A stretch of 42,968 nt of DNA from an uncultured Bacteroidales bacterium (GTDB lineage: Bacteria > Bacteroidota > Bacteroidia > Bacteroidales > F082): the NCBI GenBank assembly GCA_905234765.1, contig CAJOIF010000021.1:1-42968 (forward strand), written 5' to 3'. The notes beneath the pieces are model-generated. The model was not told the DNA's origin, made no database searches, and worked only from the letters and a program-made list of their open reading frames with translations. Position numbers and translations under genes: made by a program. This document shows positions 33,168 through 41,475 of this stretch, piece by piece (position 1 is the stretch's first letter; the number at the start of each line of letters is the position of its first letter).

Positions 33168-34016
33168 TTATTCCTCTTCTGGAACAGCCGGCCAAGGATT
33201 GGTCTCGATGCCAGCCATCTCCACTATGACACGGTGCGTCTCACAGCGCAAACGGTCAAGTTCTTCCCTACGTCGTTGGCTCTTGTCGACAGGAATCGGT
33301 TTGCCGATAGTGATGGTCACACAAGGCAGTTGCTTTGGTCCAAACAACCGATAAATGCCTTTGCGCTCACGATAGGTAATCACCGTAGGGACAACGGGGA
33401 TATCGTATTTGTAAGCAAACGAGAAAGCACCTTCCCTGAAAGGACGAATGGGTTGGTACCAGTTCCAACGCACCGCTTCCGGAAACACGAGAAACCACTC
33501 CTTACGACGGTGATGCTCATCCATCGCCTCAGTAAACTTGACAACACCACTCCGCGTTTCAGGCAATGGAAGTCCGCCCATGTGACGCAAAAACCAAACC
33601 GACTTCCCGTTGAAGTGTTTGGGATACATCGGAATCCATATACGGAACTGGCGGGTTGCCTGATAAAGACACAACGCATCAAAGACATAGACATGGTTAC
33701 AAACCAGCATTGCCCCGTTTTTAAGTTGTTCTCTATTGTCTCTCAAATGTTTGCGTCCTTTGACCTGTAATCCGAAATGGGCTCGATTCCAAAACGCGGC
33801 CACTACCCATTTCACGATGCATCCGACAATATCGTTAAGTTTGTAATTCAGGGAGTTGTCGAGATATGGATAAGTCTCGTCAAATTGGTATTTCCCTTGC
33901 GAAGAGTCTTCCACTTCCACATGAACCAAACGCTTGAAAGGGTCATCATCCGAATATTCAATACCCATATCTGGCACATAGACACCTGGCTTATTTTTGA
34001 GAGTTCCGTATCGCAT
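33168..34016 (-). CDS. PlsC-type (lysophospholipid) acyltransferase
   Basis: A 282-residue acyltransferase of the 1-acyl-glycerol-phosphate family. The catalytic H-x4-D is HVYVFD (His108, Asp113) and the substrate-binding FPE motif is FPEAVRW (Glu180, Arg183), a variant of the usual FPEGTR. A membrane-contact helix lies before the motif. An N-terminal extension of about 60 residues (DMGIEYSDDDPFKRLVHVEVED...) is unusual. It follows the MMPL transporter gene by only 2 bp, so it is very probably co-transcribed. Acceptor unknown. Confidence 0.85.
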   Translation of the reverse strand: MRYGTLKNKPGVYVPDMGIEYSDDDPFKRLVHVEVEDSSQGKYQFDETYPYLDNSLNYKLNDIVGCIVKWVVAAFWNRAHFGLQVKGRKHLRDNREQLKNGAMLVCNHVYVFDALCLYQATRQFRIWIPMYPKHFNGKSVWFLRHMGGLPLPETRSGVVKFTEAMDEHHRRKEWFLVFPEAVRWNWYQPIRPFREGAFSFAYKYDIPVVPTVITYRERKGIYRLFGPKQLPCVTITIGKPIPVDKSQRRREELDRLRCETHRVIVEMAGIETNPWPAVPEEE

Positions 34017-34018
34017 AG

Positions 34019-36436
34019 TTATTTTAATGAGTTCCTGAAAAACTTAAGTTTCAGCAGCAGCCTGAAAATCAACGGCTGCAACGAATAGGTGATGAGAATG
34101 GTCGACAACATACCTATCAAGGTGCTGTAACCAATCGATTTGATGGCAGGATGGATGGCCAGCAGCATTGAAAGCATTACCACAAAAAGGGTGAATGCCG
34201 AAAACAATATGGCCACTTTATGATATTCAAGCAGTTTTTTATCCTTTCCCGTCACATCCGCGATTAAGCCTTGGATGACAAAAATGCTGTAATCCACACC
34301 GATGCCGAAAATGAATGTTGAAATGATGATGTTGATCAGATTGAATTGCAGACCAAAAATGGCCATCCAGCCTTGCACGACATACCAACTCAAGAACATA
34401 GGCAAAAATGCCAGCAGGGAAACCAACACATTTCGGAACGAGACGAACAGGACAATAAGCACGAAAAGCGACGAAATGATCAGGGTGATGTTGAAATCAT
34501 TGTGGATCAAGTCTATCATGTTACCTGTGTAATAGAACGGGTCAACCACCACCGCATGAGGCAGCAGGACCACATGGTCATCGTTGCTCTGCTTTGTTTC
34601 TGGAGCCATTTGCGTCGCATTGAATATCAGAAATTTGGCATCTGATTCTTCAATAAAATTGCATAGCAACCCATCCGGAATAACACCCGATTCATAAAGG
34701 TTGCCAGGCAAATAATCTGTTTCGACCATGTCACGGAAAAGCTCAAATGACGCTGGATCCAAACCATACGATGCAGCGGCATTGGAGACGGCGGCCATCG
34801 CTTCGCCCAATTTTTCTTCCGTCCAATAGCCGCGCCAAGCCGCAATGCGCCGCTCCTGCTCTGCTTCAGATTGGAACAGCATCGAGACAACAGGTGAATA
34901 ACTTTTCAACTTTCCAGCTTGCCGCATCGAGTCCAAGTCGGTCGCAAGCGACTTGTTGGCTTCCAAGGCTTCGTCTAACGTTGGAGCAACGACGGCATAA
35001 TAGCGTTGCAGATTACCGCCAGTGGTTTTCTCGGAATACAATGCCTCCGACTTCAGTAAGGCCTCACTCTCAAAGCCGATATGTTTCAAGTTATTGTCGA
35101 ATTGCACCTTGGGTGTAAACACAAACCCAATGATAATGACGGCCACCAATGCACCTATGACAAAAGGATTCCTGTCAAACGGGAACGCATTGATTTTGTC
35201 CACAATACGAAAAGCGCGTTCGTTACGTCCAGTCTCACTATCGTTCAGGAAATGAGGCAAGAAAGCCAATGCATAAAAAGTACTGCCCAGTAAGATGAAC
35301 GTGGAGAACAGGCCGAAATCTTTGAGTAGATCGCTCTTGGTAAACAGTAAACCGAGAAACGCTCCGATAGTAGTGAGACAACCCAAGCAAACAGGACGTG
35401 CTTCGTCGGAGAGCATTCTCTCAACATTGCCCACAAAACGGTGATGCACAATAATGTGAAGACAATAGCTGATGCCTACACCCAATACCAGCACTCCAAT
35501 CCCAAGTGCCATGAGCGACATCCCGCCTTTCAGCCAATACATGCAAGCCAAGGCAAAGAAAGTGCCATAGGCCAAAGGCATGACATTCTGCCAGATGATT
35601 TTCACACTATTGAAACTCAAGCAGATAATAATCAGGATGACCATCAGCGCAATTCCAATAGTAAGGAAGATGTCACGCTTCATGGTACGGGAGTTGCCCG
35701 CCGAACGAACAGGAGCGCCATGATACAGCACCTCCACTGTGGGATGTGATGCCGAAAATGCCTTGACTGCCTTGTCGATATGTTTGATGAGTTTGCTCCC
35801 TTCTTTTGAGTCAAACGACTGGAAATCAGGAGAAATGAACGCCAAAGCTACGGTGCTGTCGGCAGAAAACAGATGTTCGTCAATCATAGTGAAACCCAAA
35901 CCGCCGCTCATGTCAGGCAGCAGCAGGCTGCGCAGGTTAAGAGGGTCTGTGCAGACCATCTGGGTCATCGTGCCCGTCATGTCGTTCTCGATGATTTCAA
36001 GGTTGTCGGCCATGGTCTCATCGGCATGGGCGATGGCTTCGTCGAAACGGTCGTACAATGACGGTTCGACGAATGAAGGCACGTGCTCCAAAGCAAAATC
36101 AAGGGCCGAGATAGCCGTCTCGGCCCCCATCTTGTACAATGTATTGGCGATGTCGTCTTCACAAACCAGGATGGAGTCCATCAGTTCATCCATATACTCG
36201 GCCATGACCGAAGGCTCCTCTCCTGTCATTTGGATGAAGACCTTGTCCTTCACCTTGAGGTTGCCGAACACCAAGCCGCTGTCGTTGGTTCCCCAAGCAG
36301 GCAAAAGCTTCGACATGTCTTCCTCGTAACGCACTTTAAGGCCAAAGAAGACAAAAACAGCAAGGCTGACAAGCATCAGCACATACATCAAAGGCTTATG
36401 CGCCTTGAAATAACGGTATAATGCTACAAATAACAT
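34019..36436 (-). CDS. MMPL/RND-superfamily transporter
   Basis: An 805-residue inner-membrane transporter with two repeats of one TM helix, a large periplasmic loop (about 35-230 and 430-640) and five more TM helices, the RND layout. MMPL features include SAGNSRTMKRDIFLT, GVLVLGVGISYCLHIIVHH and FIFGIGVDYSIFVIQGL; this group (COG1033) typically exports lipids or hopanoid/mycolate-like products. The ATG at 36436 overlaps the aminotransferase stop by one base (TAATG), while the frame extends 15 codons upstream into that gene. It is 2 bp from the acyltransferase gene. Confidence 0.85.
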   Translation of the reverse strand: MLFVALYRYFKAHKPLMYVLMLVSLAVFVFFGLKVRYEEDMSKLLPAWGTNDSGLVFGNLKVKDKVFIQMTGEEPSVMAEYMDELMDSILVCEDDIANTLYKMGAETAISALDFALEHVPSFVEPSLYDRFDEAIAHADETMADNLEIIENDMTGTMTQMVCTDPLNLRSLLLPDMSGGLGFTMIDEHLFSADSTVALAFISPDFQSFDSKEGSKLIKHIDKAVKAFSASHPTVEVLYHGAPVRSAGNSRTMKRDIFLTIGIALMVILIIICLSFNSVKIIWQNVMPLAYGTFFALACMYWLKGGMSLMALGIGVLVLGVGISYCLHIIVHHRFVGNVERMLSDEARPVCLGCLTTIGAFLGLLFTKSDLLKDFGLFSTFILLGSTFYALAFLPHFLNDSETGRNERAFRIVDKINAFPFDRNPFVIGALVAVIIIGFVFTPKVQFDNNLKHIGFESEALLKSEALYSEKTTGGNLQRYYAVVAPTLDEALEANKSLATDLDSMRQAGKLKSYSPVVSMLFQSEAEQERRIAAWRGYWTEEKLGEAMAAVSNAAASYGLDPASFELFRDMVETDYLPGNLYESGVIPDGLLCNFIEESDAKFLIFNATQMAPETKQSNDDHVVLLPHAVVVDPFYYTGNMIDLIHNDFNITLIISSLFVLIVLFVSFRNVLVSLLAFLPMFLSWYVVQGWMAIFGLQFNLINIIISTFIFGIGVDYSIFVIQGLIADVTGKDKKLLEYHKVAILFSAFTLFVVMLSMLLAIHPAIKSIGYSTLIGMLSTILITYSLQPLIFRLLLKLKFFRNSLK

Positions 36437-37653
36437 TATCTGGTTCTGCCGGGATAGACCCTCAGCGCTTCTTCGAGGCACTTGATGGCGGCCTTCAAGT
36501 CATCGATGCAGATGCAGTAGGTGATACGAGCCTGATGACGTCCTTTCTCTGGGTCGGCATAGAATCCTGTGGCAGGAGCCAACATGACCGTGGCACCATT
36601 GTAACTGAAATCAGTGAGCAGCCACTGGCAGAACTTGTCGCTGTCGTCAATAGGCAGGTCTATAACCGTATAGAACGCGCCTTTCGGCATCGGGCAGAAG
36701 CATCCCGGAATCTTATTGATGCCCTCGACGATGACATTGCGACGGGCGATATACTCGTTATACACAGCGTCAAAGTATTCCTGCGGGGTGTTAACGGCGG
36801 CCTCGGCAAAAATCTGACCGAAGCTCGGCGGTGACAGACGGGCCTGAGCCAGACGCATAGCGATAGCGTATACCTCGCTGTTGCGGGTCACCATGCAACC
36901 TACGCGGGCACCGCAAGCACTGTAGCGTTTCGAAACAGAGTCGAACAGGATGGTGTTGCGCTCCAATCCCTCAAGTTGCATCACGCTGAAATGCTTGTGA
37001 CCGTCGTAGCAGAACTCACGATACACCTCATCGGCGAAGAGATACAGATCATATTTCTTAACCAAACCAGCAACCTTGAGCAGTTCCTCATGCGTATAAA
37101 GATAGCCTGTGGGATTGTTCGGGTTGCAGATCATGATGGCCTTGGTGCGCGGCGTAATCGCCTTCTCAAAGTCCTCAATGGGAGGCAAGGCAAAGCCAGT
37201 CTTGATATCGCTGGGGATGGTGACAATCTTGGCATCGCACAACTTGGCAAAAGTGTTGTAATTGGTGTAGTAAGGCTCTGGGATGATGATTTCGTCGCCT
37301 GGGTTGAGGCACACCGTGAAAGCCATTTGAAGAGCTTCGCTACCGCCCGTGGTGACGATGATTTGGTTGGGGGTCACGTCAATGCCGTGGCGATGGTAGT
37401 AATTGCAGAGTGCACGACGATACGACGGAATGCCGGCTGAATGGCTGTATTCCAGCACACCATGACTGGCCGGAAGTTCCTTGGCAGTCTCAGCCAAAAC
37501 CTTCAACGCACCCTTTGGGGTCTCGATGTCGGGCTGACCGATGTTGAGGTGATAGACATGGATACCGCGCTCCTTGGCAGCGTCGGCAAAGGGAACAAGC
37601 TTACGGATTGCCGACTGTGGCAGATCCAAGCCTTTCTTTGAAATTTGTGGCAT
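36436..37653 (-). CDS. Class I aminotransferase (aspartate aminotransferase-like)
   Basis: A PLP-dependent aminotransferase of 405 residues. IVTTGGSEALQMAF is the phosphate-binding region, ICNPNNPTG the conserved Asn/Pro block, YLFADEVYREFCYDG the Asp that contacts the pyridine N, and SVSKRYSACGARVG holds the Schiff-base Lys. Group: aspartate/aromatic class I. It sits first in the tight series with MMPL and acyltransferase; a role in general amino-acid metabolism is as likely as a role in the lipid cluster. A hairpin lies just upstream (37676-37704). Confidence 0.9.
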   Translation of the reverse strand: MPQISKKGLDLPQSAIRKLVPFADAAKERGIHVYHLNIGQPDIETPKGALKVLAETAKELPASHGVLEYSHSAGIPSYRRALCNYYHRHGIDVTPNQIIVTTGGSEALQMAFTVCLNPGDEIIIPEPYYTNYNTFAKLCDAKIVTIPSDIKTGFALPPIEDFEKAITPRTKAIMICNPNNPTGYLYTHEELLKVAGLVKKYDLYLFADEVYREFCYDGHKHFSVMQLEGLERNTILFDSVSKRYSACGARVGCMVTRNSEVYAIAMRLAQARLSPPSFGQIFAEAAVNTPQEYFDAVYNEYIARRNVIVEGINKIPGCFCPMPKGAFYTVIDLPIDDSDKFCQWLLTDFSYNGATVMLAPATGFYADPEKGRHQARITYCICIDDLKAAIKCLEEALRVYPGRTR

Positions 37654-37675
37654 AAGTGTTTTTGTTTTAGAACAA

Positions 37676-37704
37676 AAGCCATCTAAATTTGCATTAGACG
37701 GCTT
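37676..37704 (-). terminator. Terminator or attenuator upstream of the aminotransferase
   Basis: On the minus strand, AAGCCGTCTAA-TGCAAAT-TTAGATGGCTT forms an 11 bp stem with one G-T pair, followed by TTTGTT. It lies between the DUF1573 stop and the aminotransferase ATG, only about 20 bp before the ATG, so it either ends DUF1573 transcription or attenuates read-through into the aminotransferase operon. Confidence 0.65.
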
Positions 37705-37728
37705 CTATAGTGATACGAATTTTTGCTT

Positions 37729-38190
37729 TTACTTGTTGTTGACTGGTGCACCCATCCCGTTGTTATTGGCAGGAAGCATTTCCGTGGGTTGGTCAAGGAC
37801 GCGGCCCTTAATACGCAGTGTCACGGTCGAGTTGTTGACAGCGTTGGAGGTCACGGTAACGGTCTTGTTGATATTTCCCGGGCGATTGGTACGGTAGGTC
37901 ACTTTGATGACATCCGACTCACCAGGAAGGATGGGTTCGTTGGGCCATGAAGGGATGGTGCAGCCGCAACTCGACTTAGGCTTCTGCACCAGTAAAGGCT
38001 CAGTACCCGTATTGGTGAAGCGGAATTCGCATTCACCGTTGCCATTGAAGGGCACATCGCCGTAATCGTGGACGAGTTTCTCAAATTCGATTTCAGGACC
38101 CATCGGTACTGTCTTGTTGTTTTGCGCTTTGGCCACTCCTGCCATAAGGAGCATGATGCCAAGCAGATAAATCACTTTCTTCATTTCCAT
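37729..38190 (-). CDS. DUF1573 exported protein
   Basis: A 153-residue protein with a signal peptide (ending VAKAQ) and one DUF1573 immunoglobulin-like domain (about 34-133), including the family hallmark SSCGCT with a Cys pair and IKGRVL. Typical of Bacteroidota periplasmic or surface proteins. The ATG at 38190 (MEMKK) is used; the ATG two codons downstream (MKK) is equally plausible. TAATTTTG on the minus strand at 38209-38216 is a likely promoter box. Function unknown. Confidence 0.85.
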   Translation of the reverse strand: MEMKKVIYLLGIMLLMAGVAKAQNNKTVPMGPEIEFEKLVHDYGDVPFNGNGECEFRFTNTGTEPLLVQKPKSSCGCTIPSWPNEPILPGESDVIKVTYRTNRPGNINKTVTVTSNAVNNSTVTLRIKGRVLDQPTEMLPANNNGMGAPVNNK

Positions 38191-38208
38191 GTAGAATTAA
38201 AATTGTTG

Positions 38209-38216
38209 CAAAATTA
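38209..38216 (-). promoter_or_regulatory. -7 promoter box of the DUF1573 gene
   Basis: Minus-strand TAATTTTG, 18 bp before the ATG at 38190, with a TTTG about 22 bp further upstream. Confidence 0.45.
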
Positions 38217-38282
38217 TGAATTATTTTTGTTCGTTCGTCAAAACTTGTGTTTTTTGAAACAATTTTCCTCTTTTTCAAAAAC

Positions 38283-38323
38283 CGTACCAAAAAAATCCCC
38301 CAAGAAAGATTTCTCAGGGGATT
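38283..38323 (-). terminator. Intrinsic terminator of hppA
   Basis: AATCCCC-CA-AGAAA-GA-TTTCT-CA-GGGGATT is a near-perfect hairpin; on the minus strand it is followed by TTTTTTT. It lies about 85 bp after the hppA stop, beyond a second palindrome. Confidence 0.8.
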
Positions 38324-38348
38324 GTTAGATTAGATGAATTCTGCCTGC

Positions 38349-38399
38349 CTTTCTGCTTATAGATTGCCACGCTTCGCTCGCAATGACATGAGCAGAAAG
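38349..38399. repeat. REP-like palindromic element
   Basis: Outer arms CTTTCTGCT / AGCAGAAAG (9 bp perfect) enclose ATTGCCACGCTTCGCTCGCAAT, with an inner ATTGC/GCAAT stem. The inner part, read in reverse as GTCATTGCGAGCGAAGCG, resembles a palindrome I have seen in unrelated bacterial genomes. It lies between the hppA stop and the hppA terminator. Confidence 0.65.
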
Positions 38400-38408
38400 A
38401 CTTTACTT

Positions 38409-40601
38409 TTACAGCAAGTGGCAAGTTACGGTCAAGCCGGCCATCACGATGCTCACCATGCTCATCAGCTTGATGAGGATGTTCAGCGAAGGACCTGACG
38501 TATCCTTGAACGGGTCGCCGACGGTGTCACCCACGACGGTAGCCTTATGGTTCTCAGAACCCTTGCCGCCGAAGTTGCCTTCTTCGACATACTTCTTGGC
38601 ATTGTCCCAGGCACCACCTGAGTTGGCCATAAAGACAGCCAGGACGAAGCCCGTGCTCAAACCACCGATAAGGAGACCGAGAACACCAGGAACACCCAAG
38701 ATGACACCCGTCAGGATCGGGACGAGGATGGCTAGGATGGAAGGCACCAACATCTCGTGTTGGGCACCCTTCGTGGAGATAGCCACGCAACGCTCGTAGT
38801 CAGGCTCAGCCTTGCCCTCAAGGATGCCCTTGATGGTGCTGAACTGACGGCGGACTTCCTCCACCATCTTCTGGGCGGCGCGACCCACAGCGTTCATCGT
38901 CATGCCGCAGAACACGAAGGCCATCATGGCACCGATAAACACACCCACGAGAACGACGGGGTTCATCAGGTTAACATTATAGGCTTCCATGAAGTCAACC
39001 AAGGTAGCCTTGGCTGCATCAATACCGTTCGGCAGAGCTTGACCCACACGGATGAGAGCCAGCTTGATTTCCTCAACGTAGGAAGCCAACAGTGCCAAAG
39101 CCGTCAGAGCAGCGGAACCGATGGCAAAGCCCTTACCTGTAGCAGCAGTGGTGTTACCAAGAGCATCCAAAGCATCGGTGCGGTGACGCACTTCAGGATC
39201 GAGGCCGCTCATTTCAGCGTTACCACCAGCATTGTCAGCGATGGGGCCGTAAGCGTCGGTAGCCAAGGTGATGCCCAAGGTAGAGAGCATACCCACGGCG
39301 GCGATACCGATACCATAAAGACCCAGTGACAGGTTCTCAGGTGTCAAAGCGACATGGAAACCATTGGCGCAAAGGTAAGCAAGGATAATGGCGCAACCCA
39401 CAGTCACAACCGGGATAGCAGTGGAAAGCATACCGAGACCCAAACCAGAGATAATCACCGTGGCAGGGCCAGTCTTCGAACTCTCGGCCACCTTTTGCGT
39501 GGGCTTGTAGCTCTGTGAGGTATAATATTCCGTTGATTTACCGATAATCACACCAGCCAGCAGACCGACGACCACCGACATGGACACTTGCCACCATTGG
39601 TTGCTTTCAGTGCCAAACAACCAAGCAAAGATGCCAAACGTGGCAGCTGCAATCAGGATGGCAGCGGTGTTGGTACCACGGCTCAAAGCACCTAAAAGTT
39701 GCTTCATGCCAGCACCTTCATTGGTCTTCACGAGGAAGATTCCGATGATGGAAAGAAGCACACCCACAGCAGCGATCAGCATGGGAGCAAACACGGCTCT
39801 GTATTGCATACCTTCGACAGCGGAGGTGGCGAAAGCGGAAGCACCCAAGGCCATGGTAGCCAGGATAGAACCAGCGTAGGATTCATAAAGGTCGGCACCC
39901 ATACCAGCCACATCACCGACGTTGTCACCAACATTATCGGCGATGGTGGCAGGGTTGCGCGGGTCGTCTTCAGGAATGTTGTACTCGGTCTTACCTACGA
40001 GATCAGCACCCACGTCAGCAGCCTTGGTGTAGATACCACCACCCACACGGGCGAACAGTGCCTGCGTGGAAGCACCCATACCGAAGGTCAGCATAGTGGT
40101 CGTGATGATGACCAAGTGACCTTCTTCACCGATGAAGTGGTCAAGGACAAGGAACCACACGGAGACATCGAGCAGGGCCAGGCCCACGACGACGAGACCC
40201 ATGACGGCACCCGAGCGGAAAGCCACTTTCAAGCCGCTGTTCAACGACTTACGGGCGGCATTGGCCGTACGCGCCGAAGCGTAAGTAGCAGTCTTCATGC
40301 CGAAGAAGCCCGCCAAGCCCGAGAAGAAACCGCCGGTGAGGAAGGCAAACCACACCCATTCGTTCTGCAAATCGAACACGCTCATTACGCCGAAAATAAC
40401 GGCCAAGATGACGAAAACGATAATCACCACCTTGTACTGCTGCTTGAGGTAAGCCATAGCTCCCTTACGGACATGCGCAGCGATTTTCTTCATCAAGTCC
40501 GTACCTTCGTCTTCTTTCATCATCTGTTTGAAGAAGATGAAAGCAAATGTCAGCGCCAAAACTGAGGCGCACAACACAATGTAAGGAATACTGTTAATCA
40601 T
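38409..40601 (-). CDS. hppA: Membrane-bound sodium/proton-pumping pyrophosphatase
   Basis: Integral membrane pyrophosphatase of 730 residues that hydrolyses PPi and pumps Na+ and/or H+. The PPi-binding region [33 protein letters not shown] and the C-terminal [22 protein letters not shown]-like block are intact; about 16 TM helices. Residues GNTTAAT (Ala near 484 where potassium-independent enzymes have Lys) indicate a potassium-dependent enzyme. Bacteroides members of this group are known to pump both Na+ and H+. TATTTTTG box at 40669-40676. Terminator at 38283-38323. Confidence 0.96.
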   Translation of the reverse strand: [730 protein letters not shown]

Positions 40602-40668
40602 AAGATTGTTATTTAGTTAGACTTATTTTGATTCAAGAGTCAGTCTGTTTCCTTTCCTTTTGAGCGGA

Positions 40669-40676
40669 CAAAAATA
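40669..40676 (-). promoter_or_regulatory. hppA -7 promoter box
   Basis: Minus-strand TATTTTTG about 68 bp before the hppA ATG. The 260 bp divergent region to the next gene contains no other feature than the two promoters. Confidence 0.5.
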
Positions 40677-40736
40677 AGGACAAAATGAATTGAAATGAAA
40701 CTTTTTTGCATAGAATTTTTTCAAAAAACAACTTTT

Positions 40737-40768
40737 TTTGCCCAATTTCAAAAAACTCCCTATTTTTG
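40737..40768 (+). promoter_or_regulatory. Promoter of the bifunctional-nuclease gene
   Basis: TTTG (40737-40740) and TATTTTTG (40761-40768) with a 20 bp spacer, the clearest match to the Bacteroidota promoter consensus in the window. The leader to the ATG is about 90 nt. Confidence 0.7.
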
Positions 40769-40864
40769 ACGATTGAAGGAAGAAGGCATTGTTAGGAAGC
40801 ATGGGTTTAATTATCAGCTTCTTAACAAGTCACCGTCCAAAGAAACATTGAAAAATGGAGCAAA

Positions 40865-41455
40865 ATGAATAAGGTCAGTTTGGAAATCATCGGTTTGTCA
40901 TACAGCGAATCTTCGACGGGTGCCTACGTGCTCATCTTGGGAGACCGCAATTCGCAACGCCGTCTGCCCATCGTCATCGGCAGTGCGGAGGCCGAATCCA
41001 TCGCTGTTGGCATTGAGAAGCACAAAAACGGCCGTCCACACACCCACGACCTCATCATCCGTTTCGCCAAGGAGTTCGGAGTTGAGATCCAAGAGGTGGT
41101 CATCAATCGTTTTCGTGAGGGAGTGTTCTACGCCATGCTGGTTTGTCGACAAGGCAACAACGTCACCATGGTCGATGCCCGTCCGTCCGATGCCATCGCC
41201 ATCGCCGTGCGGCTCGGTTGCGACATCAGCGCCTATCAAACCGTCATGGACGAAGCGGGCATCCTTATGAAAGACCTTGGAGAGGATGAATTATTACCCG
41301 ATGACGATGCTAATTATAATAAGGTGCAAGAAGACACCCATTTCGACCTCTTGACAGTGCACGAACTCGAGAATCTGCTGCAAGAAGCCATCGACAATGA
41401 GGACTACCAAAAGGCAGCCCAGATTCGGGATGAAATCAATGGAAGAAAACAATAA
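40865..41455 (+). CDS. Bifunctional-nuclease (DUF151) protein with UVR motif
   Basis: A 196-residue protein: bifunctional nuclease (BFN/DUF151) domain at about 1-130 (LPIVIGSAEAESIAVGIE, DARPSDAIAIAVRLGCDIS) followed by a UvrB/UvrC-type helical hairpin near 160-193 (LENLLQEAIDNEDYQKAAQIRDEINGRK). The family is reported to have RNase/DNase activity in plants; the bacterial role is unclear. It is 20 bp before the nucleoside transporter gene on the same strand. Confidence 0.9.
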   Translation: MNKVSLEIIGLSYSESSTGAYVLILGDRNSQRRLPIVIGSAEAESIAVGIEKHKNGRPHTHDLIIRFAKEFGVEIQEVVINRFREGVFYAMLVCRQGNNVTMVDARPSDAIAIAVRLGCDISAYQTVMDEAGILMKDLGEDELLPDDDANYNKVQEDTHFDLLTVHELENLLQEAIDNEDYQKAAQIRDEINGRKQ

Positions 41456-41475
41456 ATCATTAAAATATCAACAAA

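Noticed and set aside
39699..40565. 288-codon plus-strand frame opposite hppA
   Set aside because: His/Gln-rich shadow of the conserved pyrophosphatase frame.
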